Shown: positions 1-9,599 of the stretch, one piece after another
How positions within the stretch are numbered: position 1 is the first letter of the stretch
Layout of the letters: each line of letters opens with the position of its first letter
Program-made: the position numbers and the translations under genes
The notes under the pieces: model-generated
What the model was told of the DNA's origin: nothing
The model's input: only the letters and a program-made list of their open reading frames with translations
Databases searched by the model: none
NCBI GenBank assembly: GCA_014323785.1
Contig: JACONJ010000050.1
Span: 1-64,000, forward strand
DNA length: 64,000 bases
DNA from: Paracoccaceae bacterium
GTDB lineage: Bacteria; Pseudomonadota; Alphaproteobacteria; Rhodobacterales; Rhodobacteraceae
Direction: 5' to 3'

Positions 1-2
1 AC

Positions 3-557
3 ACCCCGATGAGCGTGGTTTCGGCTTTACAATTCATCAATCACGAGATTGACGCCCACAACGAAGGGATGCATGATGAATTTGACGCGCCCACCCGTTT
101 TGCCTTGCGCTGGTATGCGCAATTCGGGTATGAACAGGGGGATTTCGGGTTCGCCGATACCATGGCACGGGCGCAGGGAATTTCGGTTGACGCCATTACA
201 CGGGAACGGGTAATTATCGCCCGCGCGGGCAAGGTGGCCCTGACGCAACGGGACGCATTGGGTGAGGCCCCGGACCTTCAGAAATGCCCGGCATGGATGG
301 CCTGCCAATACCTGATAAACGCCTATGAGGAGGGCGGGGAGCGGGAAGCCGCCCGCACCATCAAACGCATGGGCGGGGAACAGGCGGGGAATGTTAACGC
401 CCTAGCCTATGCCATGCACGGCCACTGTGAAAAACGAAAGGACGCGCAGGAAGCCGTGTTCTATAACGGGCTGGTTGGGGTGTGGACGGACCTGGTGGTG
501 GAGGCGGCACGGCTGCCCGATGAACAACAGATGAGCATGCAAATCAAGGAAGTGTAA
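3..557 (+). CDS. C-terminal part of a DUF1156-type DNA methylase (partial, 5' end outside window)
   Basis: The reading frame is open to the left edge, so this is the 3' end of a longer gene rather than a 182-residue protein starting at the ATG at 9. The visible part (ALQFINHEID, FDAPTRFALRWYAQFGYEQG, a later RAGKV and a HCEKR..A..YN segment) matches my memory of the C-terminus of DUF1156 adenine-specific DNA methylases. Those proteins carry the catalytic Rossmann domain N-terminally and commonly sit in defence islands beside a DUF499 ATPase and a helicase. None of the catalytic motifs fall inside the window, so activity cannot be judged. The gene ends 252 bp before glyQ, which suggests the island ends here. 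Family assignment is from recognition only. Confidence 0.6.
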   Translation, partial: TPMSVVSALQFINHEIDAHNEGMHDEFDAPTRFALRWYAQFGYEQGDFGFADTMARAQGISVDAITRERVIIARAGKVALTQRDALGEAPDLQKCPAWMACQYLINAYEEGGEREAARTIKRMGGEQAGNVNALAYAMHGHCEKRKDAQEAVFYNGLVGVWTDLVVEAARLPDEQQMSMQIKEV

Positions 558-809
558 AATGGCAAAGTGTAGCGGGCCGAAACTATCTCCAGATCGGGGC
601 CGATAAACCCAAAATCGCCGCCGCGCGGGGGCTGGTTCCGGAAATATGTGGCGCGGCCAGTATTGCTCGGGAAGGATTTTCCAACTATCGGTGGTATATT
701 ATCCGACGGATCAGCATTTGCACCCCAAATTATGGCCGCGGTGCCAATTGACCCCTGCCAGAGGCACCGGTAAGGGAGCAGGCGTTCACCAAGGACCGGA
801 AAATCCGTC
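558..809 (+). other. Short intergenic stretch between methylase gene and glyQ
   Basis: An ATG at 559, directly after the methylase stop, opens only a 15-codon frame. A second frame can be read for about 50 codons from about 580 but has no start of its own. It may be the decayed first part of a further defence-island gene. No tRNA and no clear terminator were seen. The glyQ promoter should lie here, but I could not pick convincing -35/-10 boxes. Confidence 0.3.
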
Positions 810-1745
810 ATGTCGCAGTTTGTCCAACCCAAGAGTTTTCAGGAGGTCATTCTGCGGCTGCAAACATACTGGGCCGGGCAGGGATGCGCCATTCTGCAGC
901 CCTATGACATGGAGGTTGGGGCGGGTACCTTTCATCCGGCAACTACGCTTCGATCTCTGGGGCCACTGCCCTGGTCGGTGGCTTATGTGCAGCCGTCACG
1001 GCGACCCACCGATGGACGCTATGGTGACAACCCCAACCGGTTGCAGCATTACTATCAGTATCAGGTGCTGATCAAGCCCGCGCCGCCGGACCTGCAGATG
1101 CTTTACCTTGGCAGCCTGGAGGGCATCGGGATCGACGTGGCCCTCCATGACATCCGCTTTGTCGAGGATGACTGGGAAAGCCCGACGCTTGGGGCCTGGG
1201 GCTTGGGGTGGGAGGTGTGGTGCGACGGCATGGAAGTTAGCCAATTCACCTATTTCCAGCAGGTTGGTGGCCATGACTGCAAACCCGTCTCGGGCGAGTT
1301 AACCTATGGGTTAGAGCGGCTGGCCATGTATGTGCTGGGCGTTGATCACGTGATGGATATGCCATTCAACGATCCCGCCGCGCCGATCCCGCTTCTTTAC
1401 GGCGATGTGTTCCGCCAGACTGAACAGGAATACAGCCGCTGGAATTTCGATGTGGCTGACACGAATGTTTTGCTGAAACAGTTCAAAGAGGCAGAGGTCG
1501 CCTGCCAGGCCATTCTGGAGGAGCCGCGGCAAGACCCGAAAACCGGTGCGCGGAGTGTTATGGCACATCCAGCTTATGATCAATGCATCAAGGCCAGCCA
1601 CATCTTCAACCTGCTGGATGCCCGCGGCGTAATCAGTGTGACCGAACGCCAAGCCTATATTGGCCGGGTGCGCACGCTGGCCAGGCTCTGCGCGGACGCC
1701 TTCGTTCAGACCAGGGCTGGCGGATGGGTGGCCGGGCAGGCATGA
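810..1745 (+). CDS. glyQ: Glycyl-tRNA synthetase alpha subunit
   Basis: Class II aminoacyl-tRNA synthetase catalytic subunit of the bacterial alpha2beta2 GlyRS, which charges tRNA-Gly with glycine in the cytoplasm. The 311-residue protein is normal length and begins with the typical [13 protein letters not shown] segment. It carries the family-specific [20 protein letters not shown] and [20 protein letters not shown] blocks that build the active site, followed by [18 protein letters not shown]. It is the first gene of a tight cluster: its TGA overlaps the ATG of the next gene by four bases, and glyS follows one gene later. This alpha-DUF6446-beta order is what I recall from Rhodobacterales. 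Confidence 0.97.
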   Translation: MSQFVQPKSFQEVILRLQTYWAGQGCAILQPYDMEVGAGTFHPATTLRSLGPLPWSVAYVQPSRRPTDGRYGDNPNRLQHYYQYQVLIKPAPPDLQMLYLGSLEGIGIDVALHDIRFVEDDWESPTLGAWGLGWEVWCDGMEVSQFTYFQQVGGHDCKPVSGELTYGLERLAMYVLGVDHVMDMPFNDPAAPIPLLYGDVFRQTEQEYSRWNFDVADTNVLLKQFKEAEVACQAILEEPRQDPKTGARSVMAHPAYDQCIKASHIFNLLDARGVISVTERQAYIGRVRTLARLCADAFVQTRAGGWVAGQA

Positions 1746-2269
1746 GTGGCAAGGTATTGGCATCTTTCATCCTTATTGTGACCGTGATCTTCGGTTCTGC
1801 CGTCTGGTGGTTCCAGACACGCGCCTATTATGCGCCGGTCAAGGCGACTGCGCCGGCGGCGAAGATTCGTCTGAAGGGCTTAAGCGGTGGCGTCACACCG
1901 CTGCTCATCGCCGATTTTGAGGGGATCGACGCCGACAGCTCGCCCTTACGGTTCCGTGCCTGTTTCACCACACCGGTCAGCCTGCCAGTCCTGACCGAAC
2001 GCTTTGAATCCTACGAGGCCGCAACCCCCCTGCGGGGTCCGGGCTGGTTTGACTGTTTTGACGCTGCCGGGATCAGTGCCGCCCTGGAAGAAGGCCACGC
2101 CCTGGCGTTCCTGGGCGAGGCAAACACGCCCTATGGCATTGACCGGATTGTGGCCATCTACGGTGACGGGCGCGGCTTTGCATGGCCCCAGATGAACCCC
2201 TGCGGCGCGGCCGCGTTTTCCGGCGCACCGCTGCCGCAAGGCTGCCCGCCCGCCCCAGACAGGAATTGA
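1742..2269 (+). CDS. DUF6446 family membrane-anchored protein between glyQ and glyS
   Basis: A 175-residue protein with an N-terminal hydrophobic anchor (residues about 5-22, [19 protein letters not shown]), so it is probably tethered to the inner membrane with a periplasmic domain. The soluble part contains [19 protein letters not shown] and [11 protein letters not shown], a pattern I recognise from the uncharacterised DUF6446 proteins of Rhodobacterales. The start at 1742 was chosen because ATGA overlaps the glyQ stop, which implies translational coupling. The glyS ATG follows 3 bp after the stop. Function is unknown; the conserved position inside the glyQS operon does not by itself show a role in translation. 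Confidence 0.8.
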   Translation: MSGKVLASFILIVTVIFGSAVWWFQTRAYYAPVKATAPAAKIRLKGLSGGVTPLLIADFEGIDADSSPLRFRACFTTPVSLPVLTERFESYEAATPLRGPGWFDCFDAAGISAALEEGHALAFLGEANTPYGIDRIVAIYGDGRGFAWPQMNPCGAAAFSGAPLPQGCPPAPDRN

Positions 2270-2272
2270 CCG

Positions 2273-4573
2273 ATGCCCGATTTGCTTCTGGAACTGTTTT
2301 CCGAGGAAATCCCGGCCCGCATGCAAGCCAGGGCCGCGACGGATTTGAAGCGGCTTGTTACCGACGCGTTGGCCGAGGCGGTACTGCCCCATGAAAGTGC
2401 GGGGGCCTTTTCAACCCCGCGCCGCCTGACTCTGACCGTTGAGGGGCTTCCTGCGGCATCACCAGCCCTTGGGGAGGTGCGTCGGGGCCCAAGAATCGAC
2501 GCACCAGAGAAAGCTATCGAAGGGTTTCTGCGCGGTGTAGGGATGGCGAGGGAGCAATTGGAGATTCGCAAGGAAAAGAAGGGCAGCGTCTATTTTGCCA
2601 CAATCCAGACGCCGGGCCGTCCGGCGGCGGAAATCATCGCGGAAATCGTGCCGAAGGTGATCCGCGGCTTCCCCTGGCCGAAATCCATGCGGTGGGGGGA
2701 TGGCACCTTGCGATGGGTCCGACCATTGCATCGCATCCTGTGCCTTTTGAGTGCCGAAGATGGCACGACGCCCGTGCGTTTCAATGTGGATGGCATCGAA
2801 GCCAGTGTTGAAACCGAAGGTCACCGTTTCATGGCACCGGGCGCATTTTCTGTCACCTGTTTCGAGGATTACCAAGCGAAGCTGAAGTGCGCCAGGGTAA
2901 TCCTGTCCGCCGAAGAACGTGCCTTTCATATTCGGGAAGACGCGCAAAACCTGGCCTTTGCCGCGGGTCTGGAACTGGTTGAGGATAAGGGCCTCTTGAC
3001 CGAGGTCGCCGGGCTGGTCGAATGGCCGGTCGTGCTGATGGGTAAGATCGGCACAGATTTTCTTAACCTGCCGCCCGAGGTTCTGCAAACCTCAATGAAG
3101 GTGCATCAGAAATTCTTTTCCGTCCGCAACTCCAAAACCGGGCGGATCGAACACTTCATCACCGTTGCCAACCGCGAAACCGCAGATCAGGGTGCCACCA
3201 TCCTGGGCGGTAATGAAAAGGTGCTTGCGGCCCGACTGTCGGACGCAAAGTTCTTTTGGGAAAATGACGTGCGCGTTGCAAAGGCGGGAATGGGCGATTG
3301 GCTGGAGGCACTGAAAGCGGTAACATTTGAGCGGCACTTGGGTTCTGTTGCTGATCGGATCAGCCGGATTGCGATGCTGGCGCGCGAAATTGCGCCGCCT
3401 GTCGGCGCAATTCCGGACGCGGCAGAGCAGGCCGCCAGGATTGCGCAGGCTGATCTGGCGTCAGAGATGGTCCGTGAGTTCCCGGAGTTACAGGGCGTGA
3501 TGGGCCGATATTATGCGCAGGCCGCAGGCTTCGATATTGAGGTCGCGACGGTGGCCGAGGAGCACTATCAGCCGCTTGGTCCGGCGGATGATGTGCCCAC
3601 AGCTCCATTGTCCGTGGCTGTGGCCTTGGCGGAAAAGATCGATAAACTGACCGGATTCTGGACCATTGATGAGAAGCCAACGGGATCGAAAGACCCGTTC
3701 GCGCTCCGCAGGGCGGCTTTGGGCGTTATTCGGATTGTGATTGAAGAAGGCAAACGGCTCTCAATTGCAGGGTTGATCGAAGAACACGTCCGAATTCTTG
3801 CCTTTTCTCCGAACATGGTGAACCGCGTTTTTGTGAAGAAGTGCAATTCAGCCCGTGACAAGATGGTTCTAATAGGTAATTTGGCACCTCCCATAAATTG
3901 GGATCCTGAACACACATTTATCGGTTCCTTTGCGTTCGATCCGTGCGATCCTGATACGTCTTTTCCCTTGGATGAAAATAAAGGCTCGTTCAGAACGCCT
4001 CGGGAAATCGTGGGTGACCTCCTTGCCTTTTTCCATGACCGCCTTAAGGTTCATTTGCGCGGTGAGGGTATCTTTCACGATGTGATCAACTCCTGCCTGG
4101 CCATGCCGCAAAACGATGATCTCACGCTGGTCGTGGCCCGCGCCCGGGCTCTGGCGGCATTTCTGTCCACCGAGGATGGCGTGAACCTGGTGCAAGGCTA
4201 TAAACGCGCGGCCAATATCCTGGCCCAGGCCGAGGTACAGGATGGGGTTGAATATCGCCGTGATGCAGATGTGAAATTCGCCGAAACAGGGGAGGAGCGC
4301 GCACTGTTCGCGGCACTTGCCACGGCGGAGGTTTCGGTCACCGCGCATTTGCAGGCAGTTGAGCGAGAAGGCAACGGTGCAGCACTGCAGGCGCATTTTG
4401 CCGCTGCCATGACCGAATTGGCCCATCTGCGTGGACCCATCGATGCGTTTTTCGAGGCGGTTCAGGTCAACGCTGACAGTCAGGTTGTGCGCCGCAACCG
4501 GTTGAACCTTCTGCACCAGATCGTCAATATCTGCGGCCAGGTCGCGAATTTGGCCCGCCTGGAGGGGGCGTAA
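2273..4573 (+). CDS. glyS: Glycyl-tRNA synthetase beta subunit
   Basis: The tRNA-binding and anticodon-recognition subunit of GlyRS, partner of the GlyQ product. It begins with MPDLLLELFSEEIPARMQ, the standard N-terminus, and ends with the anticodon-binding region (RGPIDAFFEAVQVNADSQVVRRNRLNLL). At 766 residues it is longer than most family members. The extra length is an insertion of roughly 80 residues (about residues 497-580, nt 3763-4010) between VIEEGKRLSI and LLAFFHDRLKVH. This insertion is richer in Asn, Lys, Phe and Asp and lower in GC than its flanks. The frame stays open through it, so the gene looks functional. Confidence 0.96.
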   Translation: MPDLLLELFSEEIPARMQARAATDLKRLVTDALAEAVLPHESAGAFSTPRRLTLTVEGLPAASPALGEVRRGPRIDAPEKAIEGFLRGVGMAREQLEIRKEKKGSVYFATIQTPGRPAAEIIAEIVPKVIRGFPWPKSMRWGDGTLRWVRPLHRILCLLSAEDGTTPVRFNVDGIEASVETEGHRFMAPGAFSVTCFEDYQAKLKCARVILSAEERAFHIREDAQNLAFAAGLELVEDKGLLTEVAGLVEWPVVLMGKIGTDFLNLPPEVLQTSMKVHQKFFSVRNSKTGRIEHFITVANRETADQGATILGGNEKVLAARLSDAKFFWENDVRVAKAGMGDWLEALKAVTFERHLGSVADRISRIAMLAREIAPPVGAIPDAAEQAARIAQADLASEMVREFPELQGVMGRYYAQAAGFDIEVATVAEEHYQPLGPADDVPTAPLSVAVALAEKIDKLTGFWTIDEKPTGSKDPFALRRAALGVIRIVIEEGKRLSIAGLIEEHVRILAFSPNMVNRVFVKKCNSARDKMVLIGNLAPPINWDPEHTFIGSFAFDPCDPDTSFPLDENKGSFRTPREIVGDLLAFFHDRLKVHLRGEGIFHDVINSCLAMPQNDDLTLVVARARALAAFLSTEDGVNLVQGYKRAANILAQAEVQDGVEYRRDADVKFAETGEERALFAALATAEVSVTAHLQAVEREGNGAALQAHFAAAMTELAHLRGPIDAFFEAVQVNADSQVVRRNRLNLLHQIVNICGQVANLARLEGA

Positions 4574-4678
4574 CCGGACCAGCCCGGCCCGGAAATCCGG
4601 TACAGCCGATGAAAAGCTGGACAGATCACGCTTGATTTGTATCATATGCTGCATCTGCGAAGAAGGCTCTGCCCCCCG

Positions 4679-7192
4679 ATGCTGACCACACCCGATTTCA
4701 CCGAGATCACGCCCACGGCGGAGATCAAGGCAGCCCGCCATGGCAACCGGGCGAAATGCCTGCAGCGCCTGGTGCGTTTGGATTTGCCGGTGCCGCTGTC
4801 GGTGGCACTACCCTTTGACACCGTGCGTGCGATTGCCACGGGACGCATTCCGAACATAGCGGCACTTTGGGGCGTGTTCGGCGTGGGGGCTTTGGTCTCG
4901 GTCCGCTCATCCAGCCAGGCGGCGGATTGGGGCGGGCCGGGAACGGTTCTGAATATCGGCTTAAATGATGCCGGTGCTGCGCGTTTGGCCGAAACTCATG
5001 GCCAGGATGCTGCCGATGCGCTCTACCTGGGCTTTATCAAAGCCTATGCTGTCGATGTTCTGCGCCTGGACGCGGATATGTTCGAGGGGCCGATCACGCC
5101 CCGTCTGGCCAAGACCTATTTCGAGGATGAGCTGGAAGAGCCGTTTCCCCAGGATCCTGGCGTACAGTTGACCGAGGTGCTGCGGTCCATGGCGCGCGCA
5201 TGGGAAGGCACGTCGGCCCGGCTTCTGCGCCAGGCGCAGGGAGCACCAGCGGATGCGGGGCTGGGCCTGGTTGTGCAGCAAATGGCACTTGGCATCGGCC
5301 AGGGGATCAGCGGCTCGGGGGTGGTACAGTTCGTCTCTACAGAAACCGGATCGCCCCGGATCACCGGACGATATTTGCCCCAGGGGCAAGGCCGCGCCGC
5401 GCTGAGTGAGCAGGACGCGCATTTTATCGAGTCCGACGCGCGTGGCCCCGCGCTGGAGGATACCAGCCCGAAAGCTGTGAAAGTACTTCGCAAAGCCGGT
5501 GCCCTGATCCGTGATCGCCTGCAAGAGGAGATGCAGATTGAGTTCACCTTGATGAATGACACGCTTTTCATCCTTGACGCCGTGCGCAGCCCGCGCACGG
5601 GCCGGGCCGAGGTGGCGATTGCTGTGGCTCTGGCCGAGGATGGCATCATCAGCAAGGCCGAGGCGATGCGACGCATTCCGCCCTTCACGCTCAATCAGCT
5701 CTTGCACCGGCAGGTCGATCCCGCAGCGGCGCGGGATGTGTTGACCCGCGGGATCGCTGCAGCACCGGGCGCGGCCACCGGCAGGATCGTCTTTAGTGCT
5801 GCTGCTGCTCAGGCCGCGGCGGCCCATGGCGAAGCCTGTATTCTTGTGCGCCGCGAAACCTCGCCCGAGGATATTCGCGGGATGGGTGCGGCCCAGGCCA
5901 TCCTGACCGAACGTGGCGGTATGACCAGCCACGCTGCCGTTATCGCGCGGGGGTTGGGCCTTCCTTGCGTTTCGGGCGCGACACGGCTACAACTTGATGC
6001 GCGGAAGAAGACGCTGACGGTGCCGGGCCGCAAGATATTTCACGAAGGCGATCTTATCACTGTCGATGGTTCCTCGGGGGAGGTTCTGGCAGGTTTCGCC
6101 AGGATGATCGAACCGGCCCTTGGTGGTGCCTTTGCCACGCTGATGAAATGGGCGGATGAAGCCCGCGATATCGGTATTCGTGCCAATGCCGATACCCATG
6201 CCGAAGCTGAAGCCGCGCAAAGGTTCGGCGTGGACGGCATCGGACTCTGCCGGACCGAGCATATGTTTTTTGATCCGATCCGTTTAACCGTGATGCGAGA
6301 GATGATCTTTGCCAGTGAAGCGGGGGATCGTACCGCTGCACTTAACCGGCTTTTGCCGATGCAACGGAACGATTTTACGGCATTGTTTAAGTTGATGCAA
6401 GGCCAGCCCGTGTGCATCCGGTTGTTTGATCCGCCCCTGCACGAATTTCTACCCGCCGACCGCGACGGAATTCGCGCCATGGCCGAGGCAATGGATATGC
6501 CCGTCAGCCGGGTTGCCGCCCGGATCGAAAGCCTGCAAGAGTTCAACCCGATGTTGGGGATGCGGGGTGTCCGGCTTGGGATCACGCTGCCCGAGATTTA
6601 CGACATGCAGGCCCGCGCCATATTTGAGGCAGCTCTGGTGGCCGGCGATGGCGTGGTACCCGAGATCATGATCCCGCTTGTCTCGGCCCGGCGCGAAGTT
6701 GAACTGGTGAAAGACCGCGTCGATGCCGTGGCCGCCGCGGTGCGCAACGAGCAAGGTAAGGATTTCGACTATCGCCTTGGGGTGATGGTGGAAACACCGC
6801 GCGCTGCGCTGCGCGCCGGAGAAATCGCCGAAAGCTGCGCATTTTTGTCGTTCGGAACCAATGATCTGACCCAGATGACGTATGGGCTCAGCCGCGATGA
6901 TGCCGGGCGTTTCATGTCAGCCTATGTGCAGCATGGCGTCTTTCCCGAGGATCCGTTCCAACGGCTTGATACGGATGGCGTGGGTGAGCTCCTGCTGCTG
7001 GGGGCTGAACGGGGCCGCGCGGCCCGGGCCGACCTGATGCTCTCAATCTGTGGGGAGCATGGTGGCCAGCCCGACTCCATCGCATTTTCGCGGGCGGCGG
7101 GGTTCAATTACGTCTCATGTTCACCATTTCGGGTGCCGGTCGCCAAACTGGCGGCCGCGCAATTGGCGGTTCTTGATGCAGTTCTGCCTTGA
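4679..7192 (+). CDS. ppdK: Pyruvate, phosphate dikinase-type PEP-utilising enzyme
   Basis: Interconverts pyruvate + ATP + Pi and PEP + AMP + PPi in PPDK enzymes. Visible order: a PPDK N-terminal ATP-grasp-like region (ALVSVRSSSQAADWGGPGT), the swivelling phosphohistidine domain (ERGGMTSHAAVIARGLGLP, with the catalytic His after TS), then the TIM-barrel domain with GIGLCRTEHMFF, NPMLGMRGVRLGI, VMVETPRA and SFGTNDLTQMTYG, ending with the catalytic-Cys block SICGEHGG. The 837-residue form is somewhat shorter than classic PPDK at the N-terminus, as in other Rhodobacterales. The start at 4679 aligns with the family N-terminus (ITPTAEIKAARHG). An in-frame ATG at 4637 would add 14 residues with no clear ribosome site. 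It follows glyS in the same direction. Confidence 0.88.
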   Translation: MLTTPDFTEITPTAEIKAARHGNRAKCLQRLVRLDLPVPLSVALPFDTVRAIATGRIPNIAALWGVFGVGALVSVRSSSQAADWGGPGTVLNIGLNDAGAARLAETHGQDAADALYLGFIKAYAVDVLRLDADMFEGPITPRLAKTYFEDELEEPFPQDPGVQLTEVLRSMARAWEGTSARLLRQAQGAPADAGLGLVVQQMALGIGQGISGSGVVQFVSTETGSPRITGRYLPQGQGRAALSEQDAHFIESDARGPALEDTSPKAVKVLRKAGALIRDRLQEEMQIEFTLMNDTLFILDAVRSPRTGRAEVAIAVALAEDGIISKAEAMRRIPPFTLNQLLHRQVDPAAARDVLTRGIAAAPGAATGRIVFSAAAAQAAAAHGEACILVRRETSPEDIRGMGAAQAILTERGGMTSHAAVIARGLGLPCVSGATRLQLDARKKTLTVPGRKIFHEGDLITVDGSSGEVLAGFARMIEPALGGAFATLMKWADEARDIGIRANADTHAEAEAAQRFGVDGIGLCRTEHMFFDPIRLTVMREMIFASEAGDRTAALNRLLPMQRNDFTALFKLMQGQPVCIRLFDPPLHEFLPADRDGIRAMAEAMDMPVSRVAARIESLQEFNPMLGMRGVRLGITLPEIYDMQARAIFEAALVAGDGVVPEIMIPLVSARREVELVKDRVDAVAAAVRNEQGKDFDYRLGVMVETPRAALRAGEIAESCAFLSFGTNDLTQMTYGLSRDDAGRFMSAYVQHGVFPEDPFQRLDTDGVGELLLLGAERGRAARADLMLSICGEHGGQPDSIAFSRAAGFNYVSCSPFRVPVAKLAAAQLAVLDAVLP

Positions 7193-7374
7193 TTAAATCG
7201 GTATCCTGCACTCTGGAAGCCAGAACTCCAGAAAAGGAAACACCCTACCTTTTCGGGTGGCAGGCAGGGTACTCACAAAACCGCGGGCCAGGTTTGCGAT
7301 CCTGCGTTTGAATGGTAAGGGGCAGGTCGGCATGCGATGAACACATGCATAAACGGGGTCTTGGAGGCCACGGG

Positions 7375-8061
7375 ATGGATCGGATGGGCAGAAAACAGAT
7401 AATGGCTGCGGCTGCAGTTGGAGTATTCGTGTGGTGCGGTACGCTGCTTGCCGATACGACCAGCTCTTCCATGACAGGTTTGATGGCAGGCGCGTTCACT
7501 GTGCGTGTGTCATCGCTGATGGGCCAGGAACGGGCCGGACTACAGACAGTGGCCCCGGACCGCTTGCGCTATATCGCCGAGCCCTTCACCGTCCGGCGGG
7601 GTGGCCGGACAGCGGGCCGGGCCATCTATGATCCCGCACAACTTGATGCGATGCCCCGCGCCCACGGCGGGGCCGAATGGCAATGTTTGACAGAGGCACT
7701 GTATTTTGAGGCCCGCGGCGAAAGCGTGCGTGGCCAATATGCGGTGGCCGAGGTCATCCTGAACCGCGTCGATAGCCAACGCTACCCCAATACAGTATGC
7801 GGCGTCGTTAATCAGGGTACCGGGCAGCACCATGCCTGCCAGTTCACCTATACCTGTGATGGTCGCCCGGAGCGCGTGACCGAAACCGCGATGCACCAGC
7901 GTTTGGGCCAAATCGCTCACATCATGCTAAATGGGGCACCCAGGAACCTGACGCAAGGTGCCACACATTACCATACAGCGGCAGTTCGCCCGAACTGGGC
8001 CCGGACCTATCCGCGAACGGCGCGCATCGGGTCGCACGTCTTCTACCGCCAGCAGTACTGA
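7375..8061 (+). CDS. Secreted cell wall hydrolase (SleB / Hydrolase_2 domain)
   Basis: Predicted peptidoglycan-acting hydrolase. An N-terminal signal or anchor segment (residues about 9-26, IMAAAAVGVFVWCGTLLA) is followed by a linker and the SleB-type catalytic domain (residues about 95-228). That domain carries CLTEALYFEARGE (likely catalytic Glu), VAEVILNRV, CGVVNQG, CQFTYTCDG and GATHYHTAAVRPNW. The start at 7375 was picked because a strong GGAGG lies about 8 bp upstream; earlier in-frame starts would place an implausible charged tail ahead of the signal peptide. Likely exported to the periplasm. It stands alone between ppdK and folB. Confidence 0.87.
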   Translation: MDRMGRKQIMAAAAVGVFVWCGTLLADTTSSSMTGLMAGAFTVRVSSLMGQERAGLQTVAPDRLRYIAEPFTVRRGGRTAGRAIYDPAQLDAMPRAHGGAEWQCLTEALYFEARGESVRGQYAVAEVILNRVDSQRYPNTVCGVVNQGTGQHHACQFTYTCDGRPERVTETAMHQRLGQIAHIMLNGAPRNLTQGATHYHTAAVRPNWARTYPRTARIGSHVFYRQQY

Positions 8062-8147
8062 TATTCCATCAACAGGTGTGTTTTGGCGTGGCCTGTTGCC
8101 CGGCATGTTTCGGCACCGCGGTGTATCTCTGAACTGTGGATGATGCC

Positions 8148-9074
8148 ATGACTGATGATACCCACCTTGCCTTCGCGCACCTGTCTGAACGGGCCAGGGC
8201 GATGGCAGGTCAGGATCCGCTGGATCGCATTTCGCTGCGTGATTACGAGTGCGCAGCGGACATCGGCGCGTTCCAATCAGAACGGGGTAAGGAACAGCGA
8301 TTGCGTTTCAATATCTTAGTCGAGGTTCAATCCAAAGCCGCAACTGACGCTGATGATGTGGACCGCATCCTGTCCTACGACACGCTGCTGGAGGCGATCA
8401 ACACGACACTTGCGGCCGAGCGGCTGAATCTTTTGGAAACCCTGGCCACTCGCGTGGCCACCCGCATTCTGGCGCATCCGCCGGCCGTGCGCTGTTTCGT
8501 GCGGATCGAAAAACTTGATCGCGGGCCATTCGCGCTTGGGGTAGAGATTGTGCGGTCTGCGCCGCAGATGCGTGGATTGCAGCCCCTGGCCGATAAGATG
8601 CCGCATCCCTTGGTTGTATACCTGTCGAACGACGCGGTCACGCGGCCTGATCTGGGTGTGCTTCTGGATCGATTAGAGGATTCAGGCATCCCCGTGGTGA
8701 TTTGTGTTGGTCCGGCTGACACGGTGCCGCCGCAGGCGGGTGCGCCGATACCGCAACGACGGATCGCCCTTTTGGCGATCGAACAGAATGCCTGGGTTCT
8801 TGCCGCGCGGGATAATCGCTGCGTCGTCGTCGACAGCCGCACCGAGCTGGACTGGGCGATGAAACACGCGCAAATCAGCGTTTGGGCACCTTTGAAACTG
8901 GTTTTGGGTACGGTCGATGGGCCAGGCCCAGGCGTCACAAGCGGGGAAGGTCTGGCGGCATGGTTTGCCAGCCGTTTCAAGGCAGAGCGGCTTGTGCTTT
9001 TGGGCGGGCAAGCACCCGAGGACGTGCCGGTTCGGACCGAGGCCTGGCCATCCGGGGCGTTACCGCAGATTTAG
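8148..9074 (+). CDS. folB: Dihydroneopterin aldolase-domain protein (folate biosynthesis)
   Basis: Dihydroneopterin aldolase cleaves 7,8-dihydroneopterin to 6-hydroxymethyl-dihydropterin plus glycolaldehyde. The FolB domain covers roughly residues 28-140: DRISLRDYECAADIGAFQSE, then RLRFNILVEV, DDVDRILSYDTLLEAI, ERLNLLETLATRVA and CFVRIEKLDRGPFALGVEI. The protein is 308 residues, more than twice a stand-alone FolB. The extra C-terminal part (about residues 150-308) has no motif I recognise, though long FolB forms are usual in Rhodobacterales. The start at 8148 matches that family (MTDDTHLAFAHLSERA); an ATG four codons earlier at 8136 is possible. folP lies downstream, separated by a GNAT pseudogene on the other strand. 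Confidence 0.87.
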   Translation: MTDDTHLAFAHLSERARAMAGQDPLDRISLRDYECAADIGAFQSERGKEQRLRFNILVEVQSKAATDADDVDRILSYDTLLEAINTTLAAERLNLLETLATRVATRILAHPPAVRCFVRIEKLDRGPFALGVEIVRSAPQMRGLQPLADKMPHPLVVYLSNDAVTRPDLGVLLDRLEDSGIPVVICVGPADTVPPQAGAPIPQRRIALLAIEQNAWVLAARDNRCVVVDSRTELDWAMKHAQISVWAPLKLVLGTVDGPGPGVTSGEGLAAWFASRFKAERLVLLGGQAPEDVPVRTEAWPSGALPQI

Positions 9075-9137
9075 GCGCAACTCGTGCATCGGCCCCCGCC
9101 GATCTTGTGCGTTTTTATATGATCAAAATTGGCCGTT

Positions 9138-9481
9138 TCAAGAACCCGGATCGAAATGGCCCCAGACATCAGGCATCAAGTGGTAGCTCAGATTTAGCCC
9201 GTTAAATTGGTATTTCAGCGTGAACCCGCCCAGGCCCACGGCCCGGCCCGCATGTATCTGCACCCAAACACCGAAACCGTGACACTCCCAATGGTCCAGA
9301 ACCCTGCCAAGGCTGGTCGCGCTGTTGTAGCGTCAAACAGTGTGATATCCGGCCTGTGGGCTGTCAATTCCTGCCGCGAAAATATCTCTGCATAAAAGGG
9401 CATATCCGTCGCCGGGACGGGCCGACAGGCCAGACGCAGGGTCCGTAATTGCGGGTATCTATCATGGTCAGGCACACTCAT
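9138..9481 (-). pseudogene. GNAT family N-acetyltransferase, frameshifted and truncated
   Basis: On the minus strand a GNAT N-terminus reads MSVPDHDRYPQLRTLRL, CRPVPATDMPFYAEIFSR and QELTAHRPDITLFDA. Near 9310 the coherent reading moves to another frame, which gives LGRVLDHWECHGFGVWVQIH and GRAVGLGGFTLKYQFNGLN before ending at a stop at 9138-9140, just after MPDVWG. The acetyl-CoA-binding loop and the rest of the fold that should follow that point are missing. So there is at least one frameshift plus loss of the C-terminal third. The remnant sits between folB and folP on the opposite strand. Confidence 0.75.
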
Positions 9482-9599
9482 TGGGCAGAGTCGATCAGAT
9501 GCAGCCCTTTGGGACAGGCCGTTTACGCAAGTGCCGCATTGCGGCGCGTGGGGGTTGGCCCCTTGCGAAGCTGTCTTTGCGTGCGCTAGGGGGGGCAGA

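Noticed and set aside
9180-9250. tRNA-like D-arm sequence GGTAGCTCAG
   Set aside because: No matching T-arm or acceptor stem follows, and the bases are explained as codons of the GNAT pseudogene on the minus strand.
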